Made by a program: the position numbers and the translations under genes. The notes beneath the pieces are model-generated. The model did not search any database, had not been told where the DNA came from, and saw nothing but the letters and a program-made list of their open reading frames with translations. This document shows, piece by piece, positions 38,713 through 38,731 of a DNA stretch of 38,731 nt. The stretch's first letter is position 1, and the number at the start of each line of letters is the position of its first letter. Origin of the DNA: DATAMF01 sp964472565 (GTDB taxonomy: Bacteria > Chloroflexota > Anaerolineae > Aggregatilineales > Aggregatilineaceae); contig CAYYNB010000043.1 of the NCBI GenBank assembly GCA_964472565.1, positions 1 to 38,731 on the forward strand, read 5' to 3'.

Positions 38713-38731
38713 GTAGGGGCAATTCACGAAT
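38713..38731. repeat. Dispersed palindrome GTAGGGGCAATTC..., cut by the window end
   Basis: The left arm of the palindrome seen at 19882 and 32096, GTAGGGGCAATTCACGAAT, running off the window. The missing right arm is expected just beyond the edge. Confidence 0.65.

Noticed and set aside
38593..38727. N-terminal extension of the HD protein to 38727
   Set aside because: The extra residues come from the two inverted repeats, and the shorter start has an AAGGAG site.

Overview
The window reads as a GC-rich chromosomal segment with about 30 genes and no rRNA, tRNA, CRISPR array, transposase or phage gene. The best guess for the host is a Chloroflexota bacterium of the Anaerolineae type. This is inference from gene content: secreted WD40/SH3 and pre-peptidase-like proteins, Thr/Pro-rich linkers, two-domain GNAT families, a short-N-terminus IF-2, and short GC-rich palindromes scattered between genes. 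No marker gene fixes the taxonomy.

Layout. 70-1748 (-): a PfkB-type sugar kinase and a nucleotidyltransferase-fold protein, translationally coupled. 1868-6071 (+): a secreted four-repeat protein, a 34-residue Lys/Asp microprotein, a large secreted protein of unknown function, and a membrane protein with a duplicated unit. 6269-11550 (+): pyruvate phosphate dikinase, a histidine phosphatase and ATP-type PEP carboxykinase, followed by a DinB-fold protein. 12226-15884 (-): four consecutive GNAT acetyltransferase genes, three of them clear two-domain paralogues, with a PPP-like phosphoesterase behind them. 17124-19838 (+): malate dehydrogenase and a GT39-type membrane glycosyltransferase. 19945-25303: a mixed region with a membrane-anchored double helix-hairpin-helix protein, a HIT protein, a secreted WD40/SH3 protein, a small unknown, an IrrE-like protein lacking the zinc motif, a fifth GNAT protein and a zinc-ribbon/FHA protein. 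25355-26999 (+): a YhhQ-type queuosine precursor transporter and the GTPase Era. 27038-36319 (-): the translation/RNA operon nusA-rnpM-infB-[epimerase]-rbfA-nrnA-truB-ribF-[LLM flavin oxidoreductase], without rimP. 36556-37779 (+): an A/T-rich gene for a TIR-transmembrane-ectodomain protein. 37972-38592 (-): an HD-domain protein.

How the genes work together. PpdK, PckA and Mdh together control the PEP-pyruvate-oxaloacetate-malate node, pointing to gluconeogenic or anaplerotic flux. The nusA operon combines transcription elongation control, translation initiation, 30S maturation, nanoRNA turnover and tRNA pseudouridylation, and ends with FMN/FAD synthesis beside a probable flavin user. Clear promoters (TATAAT, TATACT or TACAAT -10 boxes, several with a TGn extension) and several terminator hairpins mark the transcription units.

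Most worth a second look: the TIR receptor-like protein, the GNAT array, the GGGGCAATT palindrome family, the nusA leader hairpin with the C-terminally extended NusA, and the duplicated-unit membrane protein.
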